Source: Myxococcales bacterium
GTDB lineage: Bacteria; Myxococcota_A; Polyangia; Polyangiales; Ga0077539
DNA length: 64,000 nt
Direction: 5' to 3'
NCBI GenBank assembly: GCA_013298625.1
Contig: JAAFIF010000044.1
Location: 1 to 64,000 of the forward strand
Part shown: positions 8,748 through 17,524 of the stretch, one piece after another
How the letters are laid out: the number at the start of each line of letters is the position of its first letter
How positions within the stretch are numbered: the first letter of the stretch is position 1
Made by a program: the position numbers and the translations under genes
Notes under the pieces: model-generated
The model's input: only the letters and a program-made list of their open reading frames with translations
What the model was told of the DNA's origin: nothing
Databases searched by the model: none

Positions 8748-10283
8748 TCAGCGCTTCTTCGCGAGCTTGTGGGCGAAGAGGGCGGCCAACGCGGCGGCGA
8801 GCGCCGTCGAACCGAGCACCGTCGCGCGCTTCGGCTGCGAGCGCGAAGGCTGCGTGCCTCGCGAGGCGCGCGGCGCGACCGGCCGCCGTCCGGTGAGCCC
8901 GAGCTCGGGCACCGCTGTACGCACGACGTTTGGCAGCTCGACCGCAGCGCCCGCGCGGCTCACGAGGTCGAGCGCCGGGCGCGCAGGGACGGGGCGCGTG
9001 CCCGAAGGGGGCCCGCCCCAGACGCCGCGGCGCGGGTTCGCGCAGCGAATCGGGCCGGTCCACGGGTGGCGGATCGCGTAGCGCGCTTGAAAGTTGTTGC
9101 CGCCATAGCGCGCGGGCTGCGCGCCTTGTTCGAGCGCGCCGGTCTGCCCGTCCACGACGTGCTCGCGTCCGCCGACGACCGCGCCCACCTCGCGAAACAC
9201 CAGGTCTTCGCTGAGCGACTGCGCGTTGTAGCGAGTGTGCAACCGCGTGACGGTCATCCCTCGGCTGCTGACCGCAGGCGACGCGAGCACGTCTGCGCCG
9301 AGCGTGGCGAGGTCGTTGGCTTCGAGCGGAGGCGTGGGGCAGGGGTCGCACGAGGCCGTGCTCCACGCGTACTCGGTGACCACGGCGCGGCTGTTCATGC
9401 GCTCGAGCGTGCGGTCGAACAGCGTGGTGTAGAAGCGCCCGAACTGCGCGCGCGTCGACGGGTCCAGATCGAGGTTGGTCGGGATGAACACGTTGGGATA
9501 GTTGGCCACCTCGAAGCGCGATCGCGCGTGCAGGACGTAGACGATGAGGTCTTGCTTGTCCGGCGCGTTGAGCAATCCCAAGCGAACGGGCAGGCGAAAG
9601 TCCTGCGTGTCGTAGTGAAAGCGCAGCGGAGAGAGCCGCGCTCCGCCGTCGGGCCTGCGCTGCACGCGGCGCATGTCCACGCGCGCGACGAAGAACTTCA
9701 TCCCCTCGCGGATGTACGGCGCGAGCGCGGCGGCCGCTCCATTGGGGATGTTGTAGTTGCTTTGGCGCAGCCAGGTCTCGAGCCCCGAAGACTGCGTCGC
9801 AGACAGAATGAGGATCTGATACTCGCCGACGGCGAACTGCGCTTCGATGCGAACGCCCAACGACGAAACGCCGCCGACCGCGCCGCCTTCTGCGCTGCGC
9901 AGAAGGTTGGTCATCGCTCCGTCGCGCGTCCGAACTGGGGGTGGGACGTAGCAGGGGTCTTGCTCCCAGTACTCGACGAGGCGAGGCGCGGTGAGCGACT
10001 CGATCTTCGCGAACACGTTGTGGGGCAGCGTGCGAACGTTCTCTTGCTGCAGCACGATCGGGACGGGAACGACCATCGCGAAGTCCTGCGGCGGCCCGTC
10101 GTAGTCGTTGCTCATCGTGAGCACCGTGCGCTGTCCTTCGCGCATAAGCGCCACGCGGGTCGCGCGGTTGGTGAGCTGCTCGCTCGAGCCCGAGACGTAG
10201 AAGCCGCAGAATGCGTCGGAGCGAGCTGGGGCGAGGGCGGCGGCGCACAGCGCGAGCGCGACCAGTGAGGCAGAGCGGTTCAT
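8748..10283 (-). CDS. DUF2330 secreted, C-terminally anchored protein
   Basis: 511 residues starting MNRSASLVALALCAAALAP, a cleavable signal peptide. The mature N-terminus FCGFYVSGSS and the segment DFAMVVPVP mark the DUF2330 family, found mostly in myxobacteria and actinobacteria and of unknown function. Cysteines near 24, 116 and in CDPCPTPP are likely disulfide-bonded. The C-terminus is a hydrophobic stretch ending in basic residues (LAALFAHKLAKKR), consistent with a membrane anchor; it lacks the cysteine of the MYXO-CTERM sorting tag. An in-frame upstream extension to 10490 lacks signal-peptide features, so ATG at 10283 is taken as the start. Likely displayed on the cell surface or in the periplasm. 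Confidence 0.85.
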   Translation of the reverse strand: MNRSASLVALALCAAALAPARSDAFCGFYVSGSSEQLTNRATRVALMREGQRTVLTMSNDYDGPPQDFAMVVPVPIVLQQENVRTLPHNVFAKIESLTAPRLVEYWEQDPCYVPPPVRTRDGAMTNLLRSAEGGAVGGVSSLGVRIEAQFAVGEYQILILSATQSSGLETWLRQSNYNIPNGAAAALAPYIREGMKFFVARVDMRRVQRRPDGGARLSPLRFHYDTQDFRLPVRLGLLNAPDKQDLIVYVLHARSRFEVANYPNVFIPTNLDLDPSTRAQFGRFYTTLFDRTLERMNSRAVVTEYAWSTASCDPCPTPPLEANDLATLGADVLASPAVSSRGMTVTRLHTRYNAQSLSEDLVFREVGAVVGGREHVVDGQTGALEQGAQPARYGGNNFQARYAIRHPWTGPIRCANPRRGVWGGPPSGTRPVPARPALDLVSRAGAAVELPNVVRTAVPELGLTGRRPVAPRASRGTQPSRSQPKRATVLGSTALAAALAALFAHKLAKKR

Positions 10284-10410
10284 GGCCGTGATTGTGGCAC
10301 GGGGGCGGCGTTGGCGATGTCGAGGGAGTTGGCCCGCGGTGGTTGCGCGTTTCGAGCAATCTTCTTCACCGTTGTCTCGTAGTGACTTCGAGCGAGCGCT
10401 GCGGACCGCG

Positions 10411-11709
10411 CTAAAACTGCACTGTCCGCCAGTCTTCGAGCTGATCGCTGCGCGCGCCGTCTCCGAGCTCGCCGAACGCGTTGATTCCACTGCAGCGGAC
10501 GGCGCCTTCGTTCGTGTACACGCACGTGAACATCTCGCCCATCGCGACGTCGCGCACGCCCGAGACGCCCATCATTGGCCTCGCGCGGGTCGAACACGGT
10601 GTCGGGCGGGCGCCGATCGGGCACTGCTCGGGCATCTCCGCAGCCTGCTCGGCGGGGGTGCGATAGTACGACTCGCCCCAGCAGCTCACCCCTCCGGTCG
10701 AGTGCTGCGCACAGACGCGCTCACCAAAGGCAACAAGCCGTACGGCGTCGCTCACGCCGAGCGCTGGGCCAAACGTCGATCGGGTCATACGAGTCCCGTC
10801 GGCGAGCAATCCAACGGCGTTCTCACCGCGGCACGACACTGTTCGATCCGAGAGTAGAGCGCACTGTGTCTCGGTGGGGGCGCGACGCTCGAGGGCTGTC
10901 CTCGCGTCGAGCCGCAGCGCGCTCGAAGCGTCGACCACACCCGCGATGACGACCGGCGGCGGAGGAACGTTGACCGGCGTGCCCCACGACGGGCCGAGCC
11001 CGTAGGCGATCTCCCAGCACGCGATCGATCCATCCCGCCGAGCCGCGCACATACCGCCGCGAGTCGTCGCGCGAATCGACACGACGTCGCTCAGCGACGG
11101 AACCTGCACCACCGAACGTTCGCACTCGGCGCGACGCGACGGCTCGCGCACATCGGTCATCGTGAAGTGCCGGCCCCAGCAACGCACGGTTCCGTCGGCG
11201 ACCAGCGCGCAGGATTGAATCCCATCGACCGCGATCTGCACCGCGCCGCGAACGCCCGGCACCTCCACTGCGTCCGCAGAGACGAGGTCCGGGTCGAGCC
11301 CGCCCCGTCCGCGCGGAGCCTGAACGCCGCCTGCCCGACCTGCATCGCGTCCGAGTTGGCAGTACGCGTTGTCGCCCCAGCAGCGCACCGTTCCGTCTTC
11401 CATTCGCGCGCATGTGTTGTTGCCGCCAGCTGCAATCTGCGCGACGCCCGTGAGCGCGCGCACCGTGGCTGGACGAAGCTGGTCGTCGAGCGAGCCCGTC
11501 CCGAGCTGTCCCCAGGCGTTCGAGCCCCAGCAGCGCACGGTGCTGTCCGCCATCAGCGCGCATGCATGGTAGTTGCCAGCGACGATCACGCTCGGCTCGC
11601 TCGCCGTCGCAGGTGGCTTGCTCACTTCGATCACGGTTACGTCCGTACGGCACGCGCTTGCAGACGAAAGCAACAACACCTTCAGAGTTCTCACGCCGAT
11701 CGACTTCAT
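10411..11709 (-). CDS. RCC1-like repeat protein, probable lipoprotein
   Basis: 432 residues with at least five RCC1-type propeller repeats, each built around CALxxxGTVRCWG (ACALMADSTVRCWGSN, TCARMEDGTVRCWGDN, SCALVADGTVRCWG and weaker copies). ATG at 11709 has a good ribosome site, GAGGTGA, seven bases ahead, and yields a signal peptide ending LLSSASAC, a plausible though imperfect lipobox. The longer reading from 11763 adds an Arg-rich stretch and is disfavoured. The repeated Cys pairs suggest disulfide-stabilised blades outside the cytoplasm. It is the last of four genes in a sigma/FecR operon, so its expression may be controlled by that signalling pair. Confidence 0.83.
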   Translation of the reverse strand: MKSIGVRTLKVLLLSSASACRTDVTVIEVSKPPATASEPSVIVAGNYHACALMADSTVRCWGSNAWGQLGTGSLDDQLRPATVRALTGVAQIAAGGNNTCARMEDGTVRCWGDNAYCQLGRDAGRAGGVQAPRGRGGLDPDLVSADAVEVPGVRGAVQIAVDGIQSCALVADGTVRCWGRHFTMTDVREPSRRAECERSVVQVPSLSDVVSIRATTRGGMCAARRDGSIACWEIAYGLGPSWGTPVNVPPPPVVIAGVVDASSALRLDARTALERRAPTETQCALLSDRTVSCRGENAVGLLADGTRMTRSTFGPALGVSDAVRLVAFGERVCAQHSTGGVSCWGESYYRTPAEQAAEMPEQCPIGARPTPCSTRARPMMGVSGVRDVAMGEMFTCVYTNEGAVRCSGINAFGELGDGARSDQLEDWRTVQF

Positions 11710-11766
11710 CAGCTCACCTCTCGGCCATGAAGTGCGCAGCGCGCGACGAACCAGCTCACGCATACG

Positions 11767-12843
11767 TCACATCCTCCCCGCGCGAAGACCGAGCACCGCC
11801 GAGCCCCAGACACCTTCGAGCGCCAGCGCGGGCTCGACGGTTCGCTGCGTCCCCGCAATCGAGTGAACGACGTTGGCCGACGATGCAAACGTCACGACGC
11901 CCGCCTCCGCGGCGAAGAACAACTGCAGCCATCCACGACGCACTGTCACCGATACTTCCGAAAGCACAAACGCACCTCCCCACGCGACGATCGCTGATCG
12001 CGTTGTGGCCTCGATCGCGTTCGCCGCGCGCGGCGTGAAGAGCGCAGGACCCGCAGCGAAACCAGCGCCGAAAGCGATCCCGAGCGGCCCCCGGCTCATC
12101 GCCACCTGCAGCGACGCACGGGCTTCAAAAACCGACGCACGCACGAGTCCGTCGCGTACCGCACGCGAGCCATCCATGTACGCGAGCCCCACCCGAGACT
12201 GCAGCCACCGCGTCCATCCGACGCCCCAGTCCGCGACCACGAGGCCGAGCACCTGCGCTCCGTACGAAGCCGAGAGAGCCCGGACGCCTCCCGAGAACGA
12301 GCCCCACATCGCCAATGAGCTCGCAGCGCGAGAGCTGGCAGCGATGCCCACGGTCGGCCCCGGCGCGCGATGCACGATCGTTCGTTGCGCAGCGCGAACG
12401 AGCTCGATCGGCGGCGCGGGTTGCGCGGGCTCTGCGCGAGGGGGCGGCTCGTCATCGAGCTCGCTCCAGCTCGCGCGAACGAGCTCGGCGGCGGCGATCG
12501 CGACCCATCGCGCGCGCGCGCGTTCGTCCACGTCGCGCACGCGCACCACGCGTTCGAGGATCTTTCGAGTGATCGAGTCGTCGACGCGCACGCGCACGCC
12601 GATCGCTGTGCAGCTCACTTCGACGCGAACGTTGGCGGGCTCTTCTCCGACGGCGGTCGTCCGCACGGCCGACGGTCGCAGCTCCAGCGTCGCGATGCGC
12701 TCGACCTCGGCGCGGTCGGCGCCGACGCACGCGTCGACCAGCAACTGCACGGACGGTCGCCGCTCGCTGGACTGCGCAGAGGCGATCGGCGAGACGAACG
12801 CCACGGCGATCGAGAGCAAGCACGCCGACGTCGACCGCTTCAC
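11767..12843 (-). CDS. Exported protein of unknown function in sigma/FecR operon
   Basis: 358 residues. The GTG start at 12843 overlaps the FecR-like gene stop as GTGA, and is followed by a signal peptide (KRSTSACLLSIAVAFVSPIASAQ). The first half (about 30-150) is a small domain rich in charged residues with one disulfide pair. The second half (about 190-358) has alternating hydrophobic strands and many Gly/Ala, like an outer-membrane beta-barrel. The protein is not recognised from any named family. Position between an anti-sigma-like gene and an RCC1-like lipoprotein gene suggests a role at the cell envelope, perhaps as the outer partner of the signalling pair. Confidence 0.72.
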   Translation of the reverse strand: MKRSTSACLLSIAVAFVSPIASAQSSERRPSVQLLVDACVGADRAEVERIATLELRPSAVRTTAVGEEPANVRVEVSCTAIGVRVRVDDSITRKILERVVRVRDVDERARARWVAIAAAELVRASWSELDDEPPPRAEPAQPAPPIELVRAAQRTIVHRAPGPTVGIAASSRAASSLAMWGSFSGGVRALSASYGAQVLGLVVADWGVGWTRWLQSRVGLAYMDGSRAVRDGLVRASVFEARASLQVAMSRGPLGIAFGAGFAAGPALFTPRAANAIEATTRSAIVAWGGAFVLSEVSVTVRRGWLQLFFAAEAGVVTFASSANVVHSIAGTQRTVEPALALEGVWGSAVLGLRAGRM

Positions 12844-13976
12844 TCGAGCGAGCCCCAGCGGCGGACGCGGCGCAGTGCGCGGCCGTCGGGAAACTGCCTC
12901 GCGTACTCCTCGGCGCTCGCCCTCGCACGCGCCGAGTCTCCGGCGCGCGACCACGCTTCAACCTGCCTCGCGAGAGCGTCTTCGCCGAACGTTCCCGCGT
13001 CATCGAGCGCTGCGACTCGCGCGAAGGACTCTGCTGCTTCGCGCGGTCGTCCGAGCTCGTCGATGAGCACCCTTCCCAAGGTAAACGCGGCCATCGCCGC
13101 GCGGGGATCGCTCGCGTGAGCGCGCAAAATCTCTTGCAGATACACGGTCGCTTGCTCGGGATGGCCTGACAGTCGCGCCACGTCGCTCGCGAGGAGCAGG
13201 TCGTTGACCGTGTCGATCGATCGCGCCGAGACGGCTTCGATCGCGCGCCATGCGTCGTCGTACCGTCCGCTCTCTGCGAGTCCGCGCCACGCGTTGCTCT
13301 CGCGACCACGAACGACCGGCGCGCTCGCTCGCGCAGCGGCGGTGACCGTAGCGTGTTGCGTCGACGCGTCCGAGCTCGCGATCCCGCGCGGCTCCGCTAC
13401 GGCTTCGATGGGGGCGGTGTCCGCAGCGAGATTGCTCTGCGGAAACTCACCCGATTCGCCAGCGGACACGTCCCGGTGGTGCTCGGGCCACAGCACGCGA
13501 ACACGCCCTTCGCTCACGCGAACGCGCGCGCGCCCGTCGTCCATCCGCTCGACCTCGAACGTGGTCCCGAGCACTTGCACGGCGAGCGAGCCGACTTCGA
13601 CGCGAAACACCCGCGCGTCGCGGTGGGCGACGGAGAAGCGCGCGCTGCCCCGCTGCAGACGAAGCACGACCTCGCGATCGCTTGCACGCACGACCTGCAA
13701 TTCTCCTCGCGGATCGATTAGCTGTGCGCGCGTTCCGTCGGCGAGGACGATCGGCGCGACCGCGGTCGGCGGCTCGTGGTTGCGCGTCGTTGTGCGACGA
13801 CCGAGCCACACTCCTCCCGCCGCGATGAGCGCGCACGCTGCGGCGACGAGCGGCGCGGCGGAGATCCGTCGCGACCGCGCGTCGATCGCCGCGCGGACGT
13901 TCGCTTCTCTCTCTGCGTCCCACGGCACGGCGATGTGATCGCGGGCGTTCTCGATCTTCGACGAAAGCTCACCCAC
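12840..13976 (-). CDS. FecR-like protein with TPR-like C-terminus
   Basis: 378 residues, probable single-pass inner-membrane protein. Residues 1-38 are cytosolic, 40-58 a transmembrane helix (PLVAAACALIAAGGVWLG), about 75-165 a FecR domain (ADGTRAQLIDPRGELQV ... VQVLGTTFEVERM ... VRVSEGRVRVLW), and about 225-370 helical repeats of the TPR type (NAWRGLAESGRYDDAWRAIE, EAAESFARVAALDDAG). It starts eight bases inside the ECF sigma gene and its stop overlaps the next start, so translation is coupled. FecR proteins transmit outer signals to a partner sigma factor; this one should control the sigma factor immediately upstream. It lacks the usual short N-terminal anti-sigma sequence of classic FecR. 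Confidence 0.85.
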   Translation of the reverse strand: MGELSSKIENARDHIAVPWDAEREANVRAAIDARSRRISAAPLVAAACALIAAGGVWLGRRTTTRNHEPPTAVAPIVLADGTRAQLIDPRGELQVVRASDREVVLRLQRGSARFSVAHRDARVFRVEVGSLAVQVLGTTFEVERMDDGRARVRVSEGRVRVLWPEHHRDVSAGESGEFPQSNLAADTAPIEAVAEPRGIASSDASTQHATVTAAARASAPVVRGRESNAWRGLAESGRYDDAWRAIEAVSARSIDTVNDLLLASDVARLSGHPEQATVYLQEILRAHASDPRAAMAAFTLGRVLIDELGRPREAAESFARVAALDDAGTFGEDALARQVEAWSRAGDSARARASAEEYARQFPDGRALRRVRRWGSLE

Positions 13977-14553
13977 GGTTCACCTTCTTTTCGATGCGCT
14001 CTTGCGCAGCGGCGACGCGGCGCTTGGCAGTGGCCAACGAGCAGTCGCACAGCCGCGCGACCTCTTCGAGCGGCTCTCCTTCGATCATCCGCAGCGTCCA
14101 CGCCAACCTCTCGGCGACCGGAACGGTATCGAGCACTCGAAACACAGCGCCGAGGAGCGCTCGCTGTTCGGTTGAAGCGCCCTTTGACACGAGCTCGTCG
14201 ATCACGCGCTGGTCGCTCTCTTTGTCGCCAAAGAACCACGATCGCATCCTGCGCATGTGGAGTTTGCGCCGCGCGACTCGCACGGCGATCACCGAAAGCC
14301 ACCCTTTGATCGCGCTCGGATCGCGAACCGAGTGCATCGACTTGAGCGCCTCGATGAAGACCTCCTGCACGAGGTCGTCCAGCTCGCTGTCGCGCCCGAG
14401 CAGACGAAAGCCAATGGCAGCGACGTGCCTCGCGTACCGCGAATACAGGTCGTCGAACGAGAGCACCTGCGCGCTCTCGTGCAGGCCTGCCTCGTCGAGC
14501 TCAGGCTTTACGAGCTGCAAATGTGGTCGCTTCGTCACTGGAAGGGTGCTCAA
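13969..14553 (-). CDS. ECF-family RNA polymerase sigma factor
   Basis: 194 residues. Region sigma-2 runs about 32-95 (SFDDLYSRYARHVAAIGFRL, then LDDLVQEVFIEALKSM), and sigma-4 about 130-185 (VFRVLDTVPVAERLAWTLRM, then EEVARLCDCSLATAKRRVAA, the -35 recognition helix). The basic loop RRKLHMRRMRSWFF lies between. It is the first gene of a four-gene operon with a FecR-like protein, an exported protein and an RCC1-like protein, and overlaps the FecR-like gene by eight bases. Such sigma factors normally activate their own operon; the 600-bp upstream spacer is the place for that promoter, but I could not identify it by eye. Confidence 0.9.
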   Translation of the reverse strand: MSTLPVTKRPHLQLVKPELDEAGLHESAQVLSFDDLYSRYARHVAAIGFRLLGRDSELDDLVQEVFIEALKSMHSVRDPSAIKGWLSVIAVRVARRKLHMRRMRSWFFGDKESDQRVIDELVSKGASTEQRALLGAVFRVLDTVPVAERLAWTLRMIEGEPLEEVARLCDCSLATAKRRVAAAQERIEKKVNRG

Positions 14554-15153
14554 CGGTTCACTGAGCGTGGAGTGTGCTTCGAGTCGTAAAGCGGCTCACA
14601 CAATCGTGGGCGATAGGGGACGAGCGCGCAGATCGGTTGACGGCCGCCTTGGCAGCTTCGGCCGACGAGCGTTGGGTGTTCGAGCCGCACGAGCCAGTCA
14701 GTGAAGCGCTGTCGGTGGAGACGGCGCCCCACGGCGTCCTCTCGCGGCCCCCGACGATGCCGCGCCGGTCGACAGCCGCACCTCGCCCTCGATCGCCGCT
14801 CGAATCGCAGGGAGCGTCGACGTTTCACCGGTCGGACGCGATAATACCTTCACGTGCCGAGCGATCGTTGCGGAGCGCGGCCAACGCGGCTCCCCGCGTT
14901 CTATCGGCCAATCGATGCAACAGCGTCCTCTTTCCCTCGTCCTCCCACCGCGCCGCGTTCTCGCGTCGAAGGCTACAGTCGAAGGCCGCACGGCGCATCC
15001 GTGCGTCGCGACCACGCTCAGCGCGTTGGCGCGCGAGCTCCCGCCGAAGGACGAGACGCTCGAGAGATCGCCGACATCGGCGCGATGTTCGAGCGTCACG
15101 CGCTGGTGCCTCTGGCGCGACACTGATCTCGGCGAGCTTCTCGAGGCCTCGCG
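14554..15153. other. 600-bp region without a supportable gene
   Basis: This spacer should contain the ECF-sigma operon promoter (reading left). Open frames exist on both strands but all are Arg-rich and unlike known proteins. Two weak hints of former coding on the plus strand are 14574-14760 (with WAIGDERADRLTAALAAS) and 14915-15157, an 80-codon frame whose TGA overlaps the GTG of the next gene. I would not annotate either. It may hold a decayed gene. Confidence 0.5.
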
Positions 15154-16347
15154 GTGACGTGGACCGGCGGCGCGCTCGATCGCGCAAGGCGCTGTACGAA
15201 GTGCGGCGCGTGGATCGATCCTGGGAGAATCGTCAGCGAGACCGCGCAGTGGTTCGTCGCGCGAGGCACACACGTCGAGTGCGCGCTCGCACCGACGTGG
15301 GCGCGCGGCGCCGAGCCGATCTCCATCGCGCCCGACGCGATGCCCGACCACGCGCGAAGGCAGGCGCAGCTGCGCGACGCGTTCAATCGTCGGGCCCTAT
15401 TCGGAGCGGATCGGCTCGACGCGCGCGGCGGATCGATCGACAGCGACGACCTCGACCGCGCGGTGCGCGAGGGCGAAATAGAGCAGCTCACCGACCACCT
15501 CGGTCGGCCCATCGTCAGGCTCATCGTCGATCTCGATCCGCGCGGTCGTCGCGTCGACCTGCGGCGCTGCCACTTCATCGACCGCTCGAATCCCTGGATA
15601 CGAACCGCGAAGTACTGCTTCGACTCTTCGAGCGCTGGCGGACTGGGAGATGGGTCGACCTACCCCGGCCTCGCCCGCGGCGCGATCTTCGCTGTCCACG
15701 CAGCGCGGCCCATCAACCTCGCCCGCGCGTTTTCGCTCGTGATGCTGCAGCGCGGCTCGATACCAATGCCGCTCGTGTGGATTGTCGGCGGCGCGCGAGA
15801 CGAGCGCGAAGCGCGAGCCATGGACGCGCGTCGATGGCTCGATTTCGTGGGGTACTCCGGGGACCTGGCCCACGTCTTTCACAGCCGGGGCGCGCGCACG
15901 AGGCGCGAGGTCGCTGCGCTGATCGAGGCGTTCGAAGGCTCGCAGCGACCCGAGCTCGCTCGTGTGGTCGCCGACGTTCGTGAAGAGGGCGACCCCGCCC
16001 CTCACACGGTTCGTCGGCTCGAGTCCTTCGCTGTGGTCGGCGATTGGACCGCTGTCCGCTCGATCCTTCGACTGGAGTTGAGCTTGCGCCCGCCGCCGCA
16101 TCGACGAGGGGACGGCGATCCGCGCATCGCGTTCGCGATCTTGCCCTGGCTCGATGTTTCGCCGGTGCGTCGCGTGGTGTTGAACTATCTCGCGACGATC
16201 AAAGACCGCTCGATCGACGACGCCCTGGCGCGCTGGGTCGAGCGCGCCGAAGGCAGGGCGCTGCCGCCCAGGCGTGACGCAGCGCTCGCGCGGGTGATCC
16301 TCGGGCAGCTCGCGCTCGACTCCGCTGCGGACCGCGCGCTGGGCTGA
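15154..16347 (+). CDS. Unknown protein with N-terminal zinc-binding motif
   Basis: 397 residues, no signal peptide. The first 45 residues carry a likely metal site: CTKCGAW, then GTHVEC about 25 residues on, a CxxC/HxxC arrangement reminiscent of PARP-type or treble-clef zinc fingers. The remainder is not recognised; it mixes short strands (RPIVRLIVDLDPRGR) with a helical C-terminal half that could be HEAT-like (RRVVLNYLATIKDRSIDDALARWVERAEG). The GTG start overlaps the stop of a small upstream frame. Coding is supported by protein-like composition over the full length and by the lack of any better frame. A nucleic-acid or protein-binding role is only a guess. Confidence 0.65.
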   Translation: MTWTGGALDRARRCTKCGAWIDPGRIVSETAQWFVARGTHVECALAPTWARGAEPISIAPDAMPDHARRQAQLRDAFNRRALFGADRLDARGGSIDSDDLDRAVREGEIEQLTDHLGRPIVRLIVDLDPRGRRVDLRRCHFIDRSNPWIRTAKYCFDSSSAGGLGDGSTYPGLARGAIFAVHAARPINLARAFSLVMLQRGSIPMPLVWIVGGARDEREARAMDARRWLDFVGYSGDLAHVFHSRGARTRREVAALIEAFEGSQRPELARVVADVREEGDPAPHTVRRLESFAVVGDWTAVRSILRLELSLRPPPHRRGDGDPRIAFAILPWLDVSPVRRVVLNYLATIKDRSIDDALARWVERAEGRALPPRRDAALARVILGQLALDSAADRALG

Positions 16348-16398
16348 TCGACACGAGGTTCTCCAGCGAAACTCCTGCCAACTCGTGCCTTCCCTCGC

Positions 16399-16989
16399 TC
16401 AACTCCAGCGCCGCGCGACCTCGTCGGGCACTGCGTACGCGCGCTCTGGGGGCACGAGCGCCTTGGCGCGATCGAGTCGCCTCCCGTGAACGAGCTCGCG
16501 CAGCTTCGTCACCCGCTCGGTCATGTCCGAGATCGACACGATCCAGTCGTCGACGAACTCGTGGATCACGTGGCGGCTCACGCCCACTTGAATGCTGTAG
16601 TGCCCGAGCGCGTCGCCCGTGATCGAGCGCTCGGTGTCCCACTGAACGTGCACCGGCGCTGCGCCGAACGCCGCCCGCCACGCGTCGTACTTGGGGTACA
16701 TCCGCGCCGTGGGGTCCGTGCTCACCGCGATCGAGAGCGCTCGATCGAAGCCCGCGCGCGTCATGCGCACCGCGAGCACCCGCGTCTGCCCCTTCTTCGT
16801 CGCGAAGTGACTGCGGTGCATCAGCCAGAGAAAGCTCGGCTTGATCCAGGTCATCCGCGAGAACGAGAAGTGCGGCCCTACGAAGCGCCCCTTCGCGAGC
16901 GCGCTGTCCGCGATGCGGTCGTCGTACGCCTGGTACACGACGATCGTGTCGTGGCCAAAGTCCGCGCGGATCTCGTGTTTCGTCGGCAC
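16399..16989 (-). CDS. DUF4291 family protein
   Basis: 196 residues from GTG at 16989, which gives the family's usual N-terminus (PTKHEIRADFGHDTIVVYQAY). The conserved blocks RMTWIKPSFLWLMHRSHFATK and QTRVLAVRMTRAGF are unmistakable. DUF4291 proteins are widespread, cytosolic and uncharacterised; the conserved Asp, Tyr, Trp and Lys suggest an enzyme or nucleotide-binding fold, but the function is not known. A longer start at 17079 would add 30 Arg/Ser-rich residues and overlap the neighbouring membrane-protein gene, so I prefer the shorter form. The last 70 residues (VTKLRELVHGRRLDRAKALVP) are helical. It ends head to tail 50 bp from an unknown gene on the other strand. Confidence 0.88.
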   Translation of the reverse strand: MPTKHEIRADFGHDTIVVYQAYDDRIADSALAKGRFVGPHFSFSRMTWIKPSFLWLMHRSHFATKKGQTRVLAVRMTRAGFDRALSIAVSTDPTARMYPKYDAWRAAFGAAPVHVQWDTERSITGDALGHYSIQVGVSRHVIHEFVDDWIVSISDMTERVTKLRELVHGRRLDRAKALVPPERAYAVPDEVARRWS

Positions 16990-17071
16990 AGCGCGCGAGG
17001 AGTGAGCACTCAGCGCAGCGCCGTCAATGCGCGGCCGTCGCTGGTGGCTGGCCGTTCGCCGCGCCGCGCGA

Positions 17072-17470
17072 TCAGTCACGCGCTCGACGAGCGACGATCA
17101 CTTCGACCGTCACCAGCGCGGCGATGACCAGGATTTCGCCCAGAAAATACGCCACGCCGAGCCACGTCAACGAGCCGCGGAGCCACACCACGAGCCCCAG
17201 CGTGCACAGGCAGTACGCCGTGTTGGCGACGGTGATGCCGAGCAGCATGCGCGCGCCGGCCGCGCGCACGTGGCACGTCAGCGAGTACGCGGCGAAGCTC
17301 GCGGCGACGAGGGCGAGGGCAAGGAGGATGGGCCTGGGCATTCCGAAGGCCGGCTCGAACGCGGGCAAGACCGCGCCGAGCATGACGGCGGTGACGACGG
17401 CGCCCAGGCCGTCGAGCAGAAAGAGCTGGCGCACCGTGAGCGCCTCGAAGATCGATCGCGTCGTGTTCAT
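17072..17470 (-). CDS. Small four-helix integral membrane protein
   Basis: 132 residues with four predicted transmembrane helices, about 14-36, 46-66, 72-92 and 98-124 (for example ILLALALVAASFAAYSLTCHV and WLGVAYFLGEILVIAALVTVEVIV). No motif identifies a family; it resembles many short hypothetical inner-membrane proteins. ATG at 17470 follows a start-site spacer of about 50 bp from a CRP-like regulator gene transcribed in the same direction, so a two-gene operon is plausible and the regulator may control it. The end of the gene reaches to 83 bp from the chosen DUF4291 start. Confidence 0.75.
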   Translation of the reverse strand: MNTTRSIFEALTVRQLFLLDGLGAVVTAVMLGAVLPAFEPAFGMPRPILLALALVAASFAAYSLTCHVRAAGARMLLGITVANTAYCLCTLGLVVWLRGSLTWLGVAYFLGEILVIAALVTVEVIVARRARD

Positions 17471-17524
17471 CGTTGGCGCGACGGTAGCGGCGCGACGAAG
17501 CTGTCGCCTTGACGCCCGTCAAGA

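Noticed and set aside
8063..10283. Xenobiotic-degradation operon of dehalogenase, GST and neighbours
   Set aside because: A repeat element separates dehalogenase and GST, and the next gene is an unrelated DUF2330 surface protein.
14574..15157. Small plus-strand genes before the unknown zinc-motif gene
   Set aside because: Protein-like patches are short and change frame; nothing is recognisable, so only the region is described.
16399..17079. Longer start for the DUF4291 gene at 17079
   Set aside because: The added 30 residues are Arg/Ser-rich and unlike the family; the GTG at 16989 gives the usual N-terminus and avoids overlap.
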